A stretch of 64,000 nt of DNA, from positions 28,290 through 92,289 of the forward strand of contig CAZXQO010000014.1 in the NCBI GenBank assembly GCA_964643075.1. The letters are read 5' to 3'. Shown here piece after piece: positions 19,318 to 28,556 of the stretch. Each line of letters opens with the position of its first letter. The first letter of the stretch is position 1. Below the pieces are notes generated by a model. It saw only the letters and a list, made by a program, of their open reading frames with translations. It was not told the origin of the DNA and did no database searches. Position numbers and translations under genes: made by a program. Source of the stretch: Desulfocucumis sp964643075 (GTDB taxonomy: Bacteria; Bacillota; Desulfotomaculia; Desulfotomaculales; Desulfocucumaceae).

Positions 19318-19351
19318 ACCACTCCGGTAAAAAAACGGAGTGGTTTTTTTA
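19318..19351 (+). terminator. Terminator of the GH18 gene
   Basis: ACCACTCCG and CGGAGTGGT with a 9-nt loop, then TTTTTTT. Confidence 0.9.
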
Positions 19352-19474
19352 TTAAAAGTAACAATGTCCAGGTTGATAAACGGGGCATTTCTAAAGTACC
19401 CGGGTTAATCCCGATAACTATTCCAGGCAGTTATGCTGGAATTGATACCTGAAACCGACACTGATAATCGACGT

Positions 19475-19515
19475 TATAAAAAACATCTCCCGGACAGTGC
19501 GGCCCGGGAGATGTT
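19475..19515 (-). terminator. Terminator of the SLH-DUF4855 gene
   Basis: On the minus strand AACATCTCCCGG and CCGGGAGATGTT pair, followed by TTTTTATAA. It lies 5 bp past the stop at 19520. Confidence 0.88.
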
Positions 19516-19519
19516 TCTG

Positions 19520-21955
19520 TCACTCAGGCTTATAGGTTCCGTTAATCCATTTAAAAAGATCATCATAAATACCACGGATCTGGGGAACGTTGCTGGAACG
19601 AATCTGTAAAAATGTTTTCGCTCCAGCGTAATAGGCATTGGTTACGTCACCGTCCAGCCCCAGCTCATAGCCTTTATTTAACTGACGGTAAAACAAATCA
19701 TAATAATAGCGGCTGTAAGTTATTTTATCGTCACATTCCAGCTCGATACCCAGACTGTATTTCCCCGCCTGATCCACTGCGTTGGCCAGCCTGTCCTCCG
19801 GGGGATTGTCTGTGGCGTAATAGTTTGGCTGCAATATAACATGGCTGAACCCGTAAGACCTCCAGTCTTCATAGCCGCGCCCCCCAAAGTAGGGAATCCA
19901 GAAAAACTTCAGCCCGTCTTTTCGCACCATGCGCGCAACATTTTGTATAAGTTCCTTTTCGCCGGAAGTTCTCGCGTCAATTGTTTCGTTATACCAGTAT
20001 ATACCAGATAATTCCAGGTTTTGATAACCAGCTGCTTTCCAACGGGCGGATAGCTGATTGTAATACCACTGCAACGCCTGAAACCTGTCACTCAATGCCT
20101 TTTCCCCGTCTGACTTATCTTCTGCAAAAGACAAGGAACGTCCGCCTTCCTCCAGCGCACCGAAATCCTTCTGTTGCGGGTCCGGATATGGGAGTGTGAG
20201 TATGACTTTTTCCTTGACCTGGGTGTGCAGTGTTGCATTCACAGCTGCAGCCGCATCATTTAGGGCGCTTAACTGTTCTCCCGGAACAAACAGATTATCC
20301 ATGTAGGCTCCCCACTCCTTCTTGTTCCCGGTGGTCCCGGGAAAGGGTAGAAAGAGCATGGCATCAAACATTCTGCCCCTGATTGACCCATTAACGTCCA
20401 TATATCCCAGCATTGGCTCAAAATCCCCCGGGGTCCAGGTTCCGGGTTTTCCATTGGCGCCGGAGAAAAGCAGCAAAATATCTTTCATATCGGAAATAAA
20501 CATGTACTGCCGGGATTCACCGGCGGTCCTTTGATCAGAGGGCAACACGTCGGGCCTATCCGGCGGAAGTCCGCCCCTGATGGATAAATGTCTGGCAAAT
20601 ACAAATACATCTACCGGAAAGCTGATTTTTACATATCTCGCGGCAACGGGAGGTATAGTCAACTGCAGGTTTTTGCTCTGGATGGAACTATCCGAAGGCA
20701 AAACCCCGTGATTGACCCGCCCTGCATACTGCCATATTTCTCCGTCCACAGAAACCGCACACTCCATATATTCCGGCAGCCGTATGCCGGATTCGGTATC
20801 CTGTTTAAATTCCAGCGATATTCTAGATACAGTTTCCAGACGCCCCAAGTCCGCTGTAATATCCCTGCCCTGCTGGCGCAGGAACCCCGTCCAGATTGCG
20901 CTGCCGGAGCTAAGCCCGTCCACCGGTCCAGCGTACTGTTTATTTTCCATCTTACGAAATGCCTCATCCGGCGCATACTGCCCCACACTATAGGTAAATT
21001 TTAATTCCTTCTCCCCGGCGGTAACTTCAGTACCCGGAGAAACACCAGTCAGGCTGCCAACACCGGGAGGACTGTTTATGTCTGCCCCATCCTTTCCTGA
21101 CACGGCAACCTCCACGTCATAGCTGTTGTAACCGGAATTAATAGTGATTATACCATTTCCCTTTTGCTGGCCGGCTGTAAAGTTGCCGTCGGGATCCAAA
21201 TTGCCCAGAAGTGTGTTATCTATACCATATGTTGGGGTGAACCCAAGTTCGCCGCCTGACAGAACGGGCTGCAATGATAATTTAGCCCCAGGGTTAACCC
21301 CTGCCCGTCGCCTGGATATATCCCTCAGCGAGGTCATGGCCTGCCATTTTCTAGCATCGTACAGTTTCTTAGCCAGCACCGCAGCCTCGGCCCGGGTCAT
21401 ATTTTTCAGGGGGTAAAAATATCCTTTGCTGCCAATCATCCAACCCTTACCGGTTACAAAAGCCACGCCATTGGCCGCATAAGTAGATATACGCCCGGCG
21501 TCCCGGTATTTTATTTCGCCGCCGGCGTCTAGACCGCCCAACGCCCGGTACACCATCACTGCCGCATCCTGGCGGCTGATAAACTTACCGCTTGCAAAGC
21601 TGTTATCGCCGTTGCCTGAAAGTATACCCAGCCTGGTCAGGGCTTCAACGCTGCCAAAAGCGGGGGAATCAGGAGCAACATCAGAGAAGGATGCCTTCTC
21701 CGGATAATAGGGCATTACCCCTGATACCCCGGCCAGCAGTACACTGAAATCCCCCCTGGTTATCACCTGTTCCGGCTCAAACCGCCCAGGGCCGGAGCCT
21801 TTGATGATACCCCGGGCGGCCAGCCCGTTAATGGCATTTTCGGCGAAAGAGCCTTTAATGTCATTGAATACAGGAGGTTGCTGGGCACCCCATGCCTGAG
21901 AACAAAACAGCAGACCTGCCGCCAGGCACAAAGCAAATAATGAAGATCTGAACAT
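19520..21955 (-). CDS. SLH-domain surface protein with discoidin-like and DUF4855 domains
   Basis: 811 residues. A signal peptide (FALCLAAGLLFCSQAWGA) is followed by three S-layer-homology repeats (about 28-200; for example AINGLAARGIIKGSGPGRFEP and ITRGDF). The middle (about 340-455) looks like an F5/8-type carbohydrate-binding fold (ITADLGRLETVSRISLEF). The C-terminal 320 residues are DUF4855 (LSGIYWYNETID, FFWIPYFGGRGYEDW, LQPNYYATDN), a probable glycoside-acting barrel. SLH repeats anchor proteins to cell-wall polymers. GGAGAAGG precedes the ATG. A second SLH gene lies 52 bp upstream on the same strand, probably co-transcribed. Confidence 0.88.
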   Translation of the reverse strand: MFRSSLFALCLAAGLLFCSQAWGAQQPPVFNDIKGSFAENAINGLAARGIIKGSGPGRFEPEQVITRGDFSVLLAGVSGVMPYYPEKASFSDVAPDSPAFGSVEALTRLGILSGNGDNSFASGKFISRQDAAVMVYRALGGLDAGGEIKYRDAGRISTYAANGVAFVTGKGWMIGSKGYFYPLKNMTRAEAAVLAKKLYDARKWQAMTSLRDISRRRAGVNPGAKLSLQPVLSGGELGFTPTYGIDNTLLGNLDPDGNFTAGQQKGNGIITINSGYNSYDVEVAVSGKDGADINSPPGVGSLTGVSPGTEVTAGEKELKFTYSVGQYAPDEAFRKMENKQYAGPVDGLSSGSAIWTGFLRQQGRDITADLGRLETVSRISLEFKQDTESGIRLPEYMECAVSVDGEIWQYAGRVNHGVLPSDSSIQSKNLQLTIPPVAARYVKISFPVDVFVFARHLSIRGGLPPDRPDVLPSDQRTAGESRQYMFISDMKDILLLFSGANGKPGTWTPGDFEPMLGYMDVNGSIRGRMFDAMLFLPFPGTTGNKKEWGAYMDNLFVPGEQLSALNDAAAAVNATLHTQVKEKVILTLPYPDPQQKDFGALEEGGRSLSFAEDKSDGEKALSDRFQALQWYYNQLSARWKAAGYQNLELSGIYWYNETIDARTSGEKELIQNVARMVRKDGLKFFWIPYFGGRGYEDWRSYGFSHVILQPNYYATDNPPEDRLANAVDQAGKYSLGIELECDDKITYSRYYYDLFYRQLNKGYELGLDGDVTNAYYAGAKTFLQIRSSNVPQIRGIYDDLFKWINGTYKPE

Positions 21956-22007
21956 TTAAAGCCTTCTCCATTCTGTCTCATTTCAGCGGTTATTTAAAAA
22001 ATATGCT

Positions 22008-24056
22008 TTACAGAATATCAATCCTGGTTACCTCGTCATTATCGTCCAGGGTGAGTTTGACGTTCATACCTTCATCCACATGGCTCAGACTCCTGGTGGC
22101 TGAGCCATCCATAACCTTCACGTCATCCAACAGGTAGTAATTCTTTTCACTGCCACTGCTCAATTTAATCCAGATTCTTTTGGTACCCGAGGTACGGATA
22201 GTGGTCACTTCTCCCCGCACTGTGGAAGATGAGCCCATTATGTCTATTCTGATAACCTTATCGTCGCTGTTCAGGTAAAGTTTTACATCTAAACCAGTAT
22301 CCATATAACTAAGGGTGCGGTTTGTACCGTCTTCGTCCACAATCACACCGTCAGCCAGATAGTAGGTTTCTTCCTTGTTATTGCTTTGATCTATAGTAAT
22401 CTTTTTCGTGCCGGAAGTATGTATGTCGGTAACCTCACCTTCAACCATAGTAAGATCCTTTATTTCTATCCTGGTTACTTCCTTGTCGCTGTTCAGGGTT
22501 AATTCAACATTCATGCCCTCCTCGACGTAGTCCAAATCACGGGTTCTGCCGTCCTCCCTTACCGAGACGCTGTCTGCCAGGTAATAGGTATTACTGTCGC
22601 CATTATCATTATCCACGGTTATTTTTTTGGTTCCGGTGATGCGAATGTAGTCAACAATACCCCTGAGATCGCTCGTGGTATCATTAAATTTCAGGACCGT
22701 TACCTCATCTTTGGCGTTGAGGGTGAGTTCCACGTCCATTTTCGCCTCAATATCTTCAATATCAGCAGAGCGGTCGTCTTTATCCCTGAACAACGTACCC
22801 CCGATCAGGTCGTAGGTTGCATCCCTGTTGTCTTCATCGGTAATATCGATTGACTGTGAACTGATCCTGCTAACCTCTCCGAAAACCTTACGGTCACCTT
22901 CCAAAATGCGCACTTCTGAAATGGCAGAGCCGGATCTTACCACTTCCACAAAGGTCCCCCTTTGTAGGGCACCGTAGGTGGTGCTGAAGCCGTTTTTACT
23001 AAACTTTACTCCGTTGATGTAAAACTCTTCTACGGACCCGTCACTGAAACGTACTGAAAAGTTATCCCAGTATTTATTTACTATATATCCCCTATTGCCG
23101 GAATAGGAGACAGAACCGCCACTGGAAGCAGTAGTCTGTCCCGTTGCTGGCGTTTGAACGGTTGTAGACGTCTGGCCCGATGTAGACGCAGCCCCAGCCT
23201 GACTGGCAATGAAAATGCAATTACCGGGGTCATCCAGAGTGATTTCTACATTCTCTCCCGCCCTTACGACATCCAGTGTCGTTTTTTTGCCATCTTTGTA
23301 AACGATACATAAACTGGCCAGAGGGTATGTTACCAAACCGGAAGCAGCCTGAACGGACACTTTTTTGTTTACCCAATCCACCGAGGTCAGTTGGCCCGCA
23401 ATATACTTGCCTGCCGGGGAAGCAATTTTTTTATCCTTCAGTAGACGCCCCAGAATAGATGCCATTTCGGCCCTGGTCAAAGACTTTGCAGGTTCAAAAA
23501 GGTTGCCCGGCAGACCGGTGATTATGCCGGCCTCCACCACCCCGGCCACCATGTCCCTTGATGTAGCAGGTATCTTATTTAAATCGGCGAAATTCAAGCC
23601 TGCGCCATTGCCTTTAAGATTCAGCGCCCGGGCCAGCCACAGGGCAACCTCGATGCGAGGGGCCGGGTCGTTAAATTTCATCTTGGGAATATCGCTTTTA
23701 CTGATTAATTGTTTGTCGGCGGCCAGAGCAACATGGCCCCTGAAATTCTTCCAGAGATCTGGCGGGAAGCTAATTCCGGAGGTGGAAACCGTATTGGCCA
23801 GACTAGTCCACCCCATGGCGCGATTAACGGTCACCAGAGCCTCAACCCTGCTCAACGAATTACTGGGTTTAAATATATTACCCGGATAGCCGCTCATCAG
23901 CCCGTTGGCTTTGCATTCCGTTATTGAGCCGGCAGCCCAGTGGCCCGCGGTATCGCTAAATTCCCCAAAGGTCTCCCCGGCCAAGGATACGCCACACGGC
24001 ACAATTACAACCGCAGAAAATACCAATATCAGCACAATCAAACTTTTTACTCGCAT
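22008..24056 (-). CDS. SLH-domain protein with four C-terminal beta repeats
   Basis: 682 residues. The ATG at 24056 is set by AAGGAGGTCCTC just upstream and gives a clear signal peptide (VKSLIVLILVFSAVVIVPCGVSLA). Three SLH repeats (about 30-215) are followed by a Ser/Thr/Gly linker and four copies of a roughly 70-residue unit with the pattern GEVTxIxTSGTKKIxI...YYLxDxVxV...MxVxLxLNSDxxVxRIDI, covering about 395-682. The repeats should form a beta-rich rod on the cell surface. Function unknown beyond wall attachment. Probably in one operon with the DUF4855 gene downstream. Confidence 0.87.
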   Translation of the reverse strand: MRVKSLIVLILVFSAVVIVPCGVSLAGETFGEFSDTAGHWAAGSITECKANGLMSGYPGNIFKPSNSLSRVEALVTVNRAMGWTSLANTVSTSGISFPPDLWKNFRGHVALAADKQLISKSDIPKMKFNDPAPRIEVALWLARALNLKGNGAGLNFADLNKIPATSRDMVAGVVEAGIITGLPGNLFEPAKSLTRAEMASILGRLLKDKKIASPAGKYIAGQLTSVDWVNKKVSVQAASGLVTYPLASLCIVYKDGKKTTLDVVRAGENVEITLDDPGNCIFIASQAGAASTSGQTSTTVQTPATGQTTASSGGSVSYSGNRGYIVNKYWDNFSVRFSDGSVEEFYINGVKFSKNGFSTTYGALQRGTFVEVVRSGSAISEVRILEGDRKVFGEVSRISSQSIDITDEDNRDATYDLIGGTLFRDKDDRSADIEDIEAKMDVELTLNAKDEVTVLKFNDTTSDLRGIVDYIRITGTKKITVDNDNGDSNTYYLADSVSVREDGRTRDLDYVEEGMNVELTLNSDKEVTRIEIKDLTMVEGEVTDIHTSGTKKITIDQSNNKEETYYLADGVIVDEDGTNRTLSYMDTGLDVKLYLNSDDKVIRIDIMGSSSTVRGEVTTIRTSGTKRIWIKLSSGSEKNYYLLDDVKVMDGSATRSLSHVDEGMNVKLTLDDNDEVTRIDIL

Positions 24057-24285
24057 GAGGACCTCCTTCCGGCAGCAGATGACGTAAAATTTAAAAATAT
24101 TCATATTAACAGTCCTGCCGCCGCCACTACCTATATGTTGGAACACAGGCGGCAGTTTACAACGTACCACCTCCTGCCATTTTTACTACTATATAATAAA
24201 TTGACGTATAACATCAATATTTCGTTATTGAACAAAGTACTAAAAAAAACGCCGGCAAAATACGGCGTATCTGTGCTATTAGGAA

Positions 24286-24309
24286 AATAAAAAGAGGCTC
24301 CGGGCCTCT
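24286..24309 (-). terminator. Terminator of the 63-residue gene
   Basis: Minus strand: AGAGGC-CCGGA-GCCTCT followed by TTTTATTTTCC. Confidence 0.8.
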
Positions 24310-24317
24310 CTAAAATT

Positions 24318-24509
24318 TTATATTAATTTAAAAAACCACTTTCCCGGAGGATTTGCCCCGGGTTTCATCTCCAGTGGACTATACCACTCCCGGAGATAAT
24401 CAAAATCTTTATAAGGAGGGGAGGAGGGTTTGTTATCCTGAAAAATTATTGTTTTGCCAGAAAGATTAAACGGTCTAAAATTTAAACTGACATATGCCCT
24501 TTGCAGCAT
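24318..24509 (-). CDS. Hypothetical 63-residue protein
   Basis: MLQRAYVSLNFRPFNLSGKT...PGKWFFKLI. It has no recognisable family, signal peptide or cysteine motif. AAAGGAGAGG lies upstream of the ATG, and a terminator follows 8 bp after the stop, so it has the marks of a real one-gene unit. The ribosome site is a little far from the ATG (about 15 bp). Function unknown. Confidence 0.5.
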   Translation of the reverse strand: MLQRAYVSLNFRPFNLSGKTIIFQDNKPSSPPYKDFDYLREWYSPLEMKPGANPPGKWFFKLI

Positions 24510-24601
24510 TAAAAATCCCCCCCTCTCCTTTGTTAAATATATGTTAATTTTATATTATTCAAATGTTAACGTTTTGTTAACATAATGTCAATAAAATTAA
24601 T

Positions 24602-24630
24602 AAAAAAAGAGCAGGGAAATTTATCCTGCC
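24602..24630 (-). terminator. Terminator of the iorA-iorB operon
   Basis: Minus strand: GCAGG and CCTGC around an A/T loop, followed by TCTTTTTTTA; 28 bp past the iorB stop. Confidence 0.75.
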
Positions 24631-24657
24631 CATTATATATTGATTTTGGTTATGTCT

Positions 24658-25263
24658 CTATCCGGCCACCCGGCTGAATCCAAATTCAAAAGCCCGCAGG
24701 TTTAAATCCCTCACGTTATCTTGAAACAGAGTTCCTATCACTGTTATAAAATAATCCCTGCCGAAGGGCAACAGTCCGCTGCCCGCCAGGGCGCCGGTCA
24801 TCACCATATTTGCCGCCAGCGGGCTGCCGGCTTCCTTGGCCAGTTCCGTGGCGGGGAGCACATGCAGCCGGGGCGTCATTTTTTTAACCGCCTCTTCAAT
24901 GCGCTCAGGATCGGGATACCTGTATTCGCCGGAGAGGCAGCCCAGGGGGTAGTTGGGGCGATTGTTCATGATTACCACCGTTTCCGCGCTGGCATAATCC
25001 AGCAGTACCCGCATGGTTTCCAGGGGCTCGAAGCCGGCCACCACGTGGGCCTGTCCTCTGGGGATCAGCGGTCCGCAAGGCCGGTTAAGGGATAGCCGAA
25101 CATGACTCATCACCGAGCCTCCCCGCTGGGAAACACCGAAAGTTTCCCCTACCGCTACCCGGTAACCGGCTTGAGCAGCCGCTGCCGATACCACCTGGGA
25201 GGCCAGCACGTTGCCCTGGCCGCCTACGCCGGTAATGATAATATTAAGTGGCTCTTTAACCAC
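24658..25263 (-). CDS. iorB: Indolepyruvate ferredoxin oxidoreductase, beta subunit
   Basis: About 201 residues. It opens with NIIITGVGGQGNVLASQVV, the gamma-domain signature of 2-oxoacid:ferredoxin oxidoreductases, and GETFGVSQRGGSVMSHVR. With IorA it oxidatively decarboxylates aryl pyruvates from aromatic amino acids to aryl-acetyl-CoA, reducing ferredoxin. The GTG at 25263 overlaps the end of iorA by 8 bp and has AAAGGGGGG upstream; a longer ATG start would overlap iorA by about 60 bp and is less likely. Last gene of the frhB-iorA-iorB operon. Confidence 0.9.
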   Translation of the reverse strand: MVKEPLNIIITGVGGQGNVLASQVVSAAAAQAGYRVAVGETFGVSQRGGSVMSHVRLSLNRPCGPLIPRGQAHVVAGFEPLETMRVLLDYASAETVVIMNNRPNYPLGCLSGEYRYPDPERIEEAVKKMTPRLHVLPATELAKEAGSPLAANMVMTGALAGSGLLPFGRDYFITVIGTLFQDNVRDLNLRAFEFGFSRVAG

Positions 25264-27184
25264 CTTGTACCCCCCTTTCCACCACGATGGCGCCCTGCGG
25301 GCAAAGGGAGGCACAAACGCCGCAGCCGTTACATACGGCCTCGTCTATGCGCGCCCTGCCCTTTTCTGCATCCCATACATTGGCCGGGCAGGCGAATACC
25401 CTGCTGCAAAACCTGCCGCAGCCGCAGGAATCCCCGATGCATTTATCTTCGTTCACGTAAACCCGGTCTTTTTTCTTGCCCCTGACCGCCGCCAGCACGC
25501 ATGACCGGCGCAAAATCAGAACCCTGGGGCCTTCCTGCCTGAGCAGATCGTAAATAACTTCGATACTGGCCTCCACATCGTAAGGGTCCTGTACAATGTA
25601 CGGTATGCCCACACCCCGGATTATATCCTCCATAGGTACAGTATGGGCAGGCTCCCCCATGGCGGTATGCTGCCGCCCGGGATGCGGCTGGTGACCGGTC
25701 ATGGCTGTGGTTTCATTGTCCAGAATCACGCACATAAAATTGGAATTATGATAACGGGCATTGATCAGGGCCGGTATGGCGGCATGGTAAAAAGTGGAGT
25801 CCCCCACCAGTGTCACCACGGGTTTATCAAAACCAAACCGGCTTAGGTTGCCCATGCCCCCGGCCAGGCCTATGCCCGCCCCCATGCAGTGAATAGTCTG
25901 CAGTAGATAGTATCCGGTCCTGGCCATGCCCAGAGTATAGCAGCCGATATCCCCCAGCACGATACCGCCCCGGCCATCTAGTTCCAAGGCCGCCCGGACC
26001 GCCCAGAACGAAGCCCGGTGCGGGCACCCGGCACAAAAGGCCAGTTCACGGCCCGGCATTTTGTCACCCAGTATGGCCAGGGCTTCCTGCTTATTGCCTA
26101 CCGTGTTGGACGAATAATTAATCCCCAATATGTTCCCCAGGGAAGCTGCCAACACATCAGGATCCAACTCACCAATACCGGGGCCGGCAGGACCGGCCAC
26201 ATGTCCGGAGCGCTTGCCGTAGAATCTGACTTTCTCAGGCAGGCAGCCAGCGGCCAGGGCCATAACATTATCCTCTACAAAAGGCTCCACCTCTTCGGCA
26301 AAAATCACCTCCGGTACCATTTCCATATGTTCCAGCAGCAGGGCTTCAGGAAGCGGCCAGGTGGTGCCCAGTTTCAATATTCCCGTGGTACCGCAAGCAC
26401 CGAGCATTTCCAGAGCCTCCAGGGTATACATGTAACAGGGACCGCTGGCTATTACCAGCCGTTCGGGGTTTTCCGGGCCGGTGTAACTGTTAAATGAACT
26501 GTCACAGGCCAACCGGGCCGCCCTGACCAGTTTGCTCTCCTGCCCGGCGTGAAGTTTGATGCCAAAAGTTATCACCCGGTTTTCCCGGGTAAAATCAGGT
26601 TTGTGCTCCGTTTGCACCAGTTCTCCCAGATCAACGTCCCCGCTGGCATGGCACACCCGGGTGACGCAGCGCACCACCACCGGCAGTTCCAGTTCCTCGG
26701 ACAGTGCAAAGGCCTCCCGGGTCATTAGCATGGCCTCCCGCACCGAAGAAGGCTCCAGCACGGGCAGGTGAATGGCCTTGCAAAGGTTCCGGGAATCCTC
26801 CTCCCGGACACTGGAATGGGCGTTGGGGTCGTCTCCCAGCACTATCACCATACCGCCCCGGCAGCCGGATATGGCCAGTGCCCCGGCAAAATCCAGGGCC
26901 ACATTGAGGCCGTCCGCCTTCATCACCACAAGGGATCTGAGCCCCGCAAAGGAGGCCGCAGCAGCTCCTTCCATGGCCACCTTCTCATTAACCGACCACT
27001 CCGCGTACAGATTAAACTGCCCGGCCACTTTGGACAGGGTTCCCAGTACCTCGGCGGTGGGAGAACCGGGATAGGAAGCTGCATAGACCACCCCGGCTTC
27101 CAGGGCGCCCCTGGCAATGGCCTCGTTACCGGTAAGGGCTACTTTCACGCCTGCCTTCTCCTGACAGACTCCCGCTAAGCTCAC
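25256..27184 (-). CDS. iorA: Indolepyruvate ferredoxin oxidoreductase, alpha subunit
   Basis: 642 residues, normal for IorA. The N-terminal part has ALTGNEAIARGALEAGV and YPGSPTAEVL; the thiamine-diphosphate binding region has GDSTFYHAAIPALINA...DNETTAMTGHQPHPG; the C-terminus is a ferredoxin-like domain with CIGDSCGCGRFC and CNGCGVCASLCP for two [4Fe-4S] clusters. It catalyses the decarboxylation half and passes electrons to ferredoxin. It overlaps the FrhB-like gene upstream by 4 bp and iorB downstream by 8 bp, so the three are translationally coupled. Cytoplasmic. Confidence 0.93.
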   Translation of the reverse strand: MSLAGVCQEKAGVKVALTGNEAIARGALEAGVVYAASYPGSPTAEVLGTLSKVAGQFNLYAEWSVNEKVAMEGAAAASFAGLRSLVVMKADGLNVALDFAGALAISGCRGGMVIVLGDDPNAHSSVREEDSRNLCKAIHLPVLEPSSVREAMLMTREAFALSEELELPVVVRCVTRVCHASGDVDLGELVQTEHKPDFTRENRVITFGIKLHAGQESKLVRAARLACDSSFNSYTGPENPERLVIASGPCYMYTLEALEMLGACGTTGILKLGTTWPLPEALLLEHMEMVPEVIFAEEVEPFVEDNVMALAAGCLPEKVRFYGKRSGHVAGPAGPGIGELDPDVLAASLGNILGINYSSNTVGNKQEALAILGDKMPGRELAFCAGCPHRASFWAVRAALELDGRGGIVLGDIGCYTLGMARTGYYLLQTIHCMGAGIGLAGGMGNLSRFGFDKPVVTLVGDSTFYHAAIPALINARYHNSNFMCVILDNETTAMTGHQPHPGRQHTAMGEPAHTVPMEDIIRGVGIPYIVQDPYDVEASIEVIYDLLRQEGPRVLILRRSCVLAAVRGKKKDRVYVNEDKCIGDSCGCGRFCSRVFACPANVWDAEKGRARIDEAVCNGCGVCASLCPQGAIVVERGVQGG

Positions 27185-28281
27185 TGGTTAATCCCTCCCC
27201 ACTGGGTTTCCAGGTCCCGCCGGTATTTTTCCGGCAGGGTTATATACCCCGTATTTCCCAGGTCTTTTTCCAGCAGCGATAACACTCTCATTTTCTTGCC
27301 CAGCGCCGCCCTTCTCAGCAGAGGTAACCTTTCCGACGGATACTCCCGGACCTCGATTACTCCTTTTTGCAGCGCCAGATTAAATATTTCCAGCCCTTTG
27401 CCGGTGCGTATTATTAAAGTGTTCCACGCCGGATCTTGTTCTGTTGACCCCACGGAAATATCCGCATATTCGGAAGTACTGTCAAAGCATGTATTACACG
27501 ATTTTTTAATAAATGACCTAATATCGTCCAACTGCCAGCTAAATTTTCCTGTCCTGGTATAGGCCACCGGCCCTTCCACCGGAATATCCATCTTCACTAT
27601 TTCTTCACCGCCGGTTTCCCGCTCTAAAAAGCCATACAAATCAGGAGCAAGGGACCAAAAACAAAAAAGCCCCAATACCAGTCCAATCCCGCTGGATGAA
27701 GGATACTGCGGGCCAGGCAGGTTTCCCTGCCGGCTCTTCCTTACAGCCACAACCTGGCAGGGCCTGCCCACCACGCCTATATCCGTCAGGCCGTCCCTGA
27801 TCGCCCTGTTCAACTCCAGCAGGCTGGGCACCCCGGTGTATTTGGAACCTGCGCAGCGTTCCACAGTATCAGCATCTCTGGCCAGCACGGGACGGGGGCT
27901 GTTTATTTCACCGCCGGTCAGCACCGCGGATGATATCAGTCCTTCCCGCAGCGCCAGCCCGGTCAGGGCCGAAATAACGCCTCCATACTGAGCACCCCCA
28001 GGTTTCCCGGTCAGAGCCCGGGCATAATAAATTCCGCTGTATAATCCCAGAGCTTGATCTTCCCTCTCCCGGCCAAAAACCGCCCGGTCCATGTTCCCCA
28101 TATCCGTAGGGGTTCTGGGGCAGACCCTGTAACAGGCACCGTCTTCTTTACCGCACGGGTAAATTACCTTCACCCTGTCCCGGACGGTTTTTATGTACGG
28201 GCAAAGACCAACGCAAATCCCGCAGGACGAACAGAGATCCCTGTCCATTACTTCCTTTTGCAACTGTTCCTGACCAGGCAT
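27181..28281 (-). CDS. FrhB-family flavin/FeS electron-transfer protein linked to IorAB
   Basis: 366 residues. A ferredoxin motif CSSCGICVGLCPY at the N-terminus is followed by the coenzyme F420 hydrogenase/dehydrogenase beta-subunit fold (GAQYGGVISALTG, CAGSKYTGVPSLLELN, VGRPCQVVAVRKS). FrhB-family proteins move electrons between ferredoxin-type clusters and a flavin, or F420. Its stop overlaps the iorA start by 4 bp, so it is probably an additional electron carrier for indolepyruvate oxidation. F420 itself is not implied: many anaerobes use the fold with other partners. The ATG or GTG start region was not examined further than the strong N-terminal cysteine motif. Confidence 0.82.
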   Translation of the reverse strand: MPGQEQLQKEVMDRDLCSSCGICVGLCPYIKTVRDRVKVIYPCGKEDGACYRVCPRTPTDMGNMDRAVFGREREDQALGLYSGIYYARALTGKPGGAQYGGVISALTGLALREGLISSAVLTGGEINSPRPVLARDADTVERCAGSKYTGVPSLLELNRAIRDGLTDIGVVGRPCQVVAVRKSRQGNLPGPQYPSSSGIGLVLGLFCFWSLAPDLYGFLERETGGEEIVKMDIPVEGPVAYTRTGKFSWQLDDIRSFIKKSCNTCFDSTSEYADISVGSTEQDPAWNTLIIRTGKGLEIFNLALQKGVIEVREYPSERLPLLRRAALGKKMRVLSLLEKDLGNTGYITLPEKYRRDLETQWGGINQ

Positions 28282-28493
28282 CCCGTACTCACTTCCCCTC
28301 TCCGTATCGTTCTTTTCTAAACATCAATAACAGTGTTAAAACATTGCACATTAAAACTGACACTAACCAAATTTCGCCCCGTCGACATGAATTCCTTTTA
28401 ACAGGTTGAAACATTCTACCGACAAAGCTTGCGTAGGCGCAACTGGTAAATTCATTGATTTTCACCATGACAAAACCCCGTTCAAACAACAGA

Positions 28494-28518
28494 AAAACCC
28501 CCGTAAGAGGGGGGTTTT
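28494..28518. terminator. Bidirectional terminator between adhE and the ior operon region
   Basis: AAAACCCCC, GTAAGAG, GGGGGTTTT, with A's before and T's after, so it can work on either strand; it ends adhE on the minus strand. Confidence 0.85.
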
Positions 28519-28556
28519 CTGTTTTTATTTATTTTTTGACCCAAACATCCGGCTAC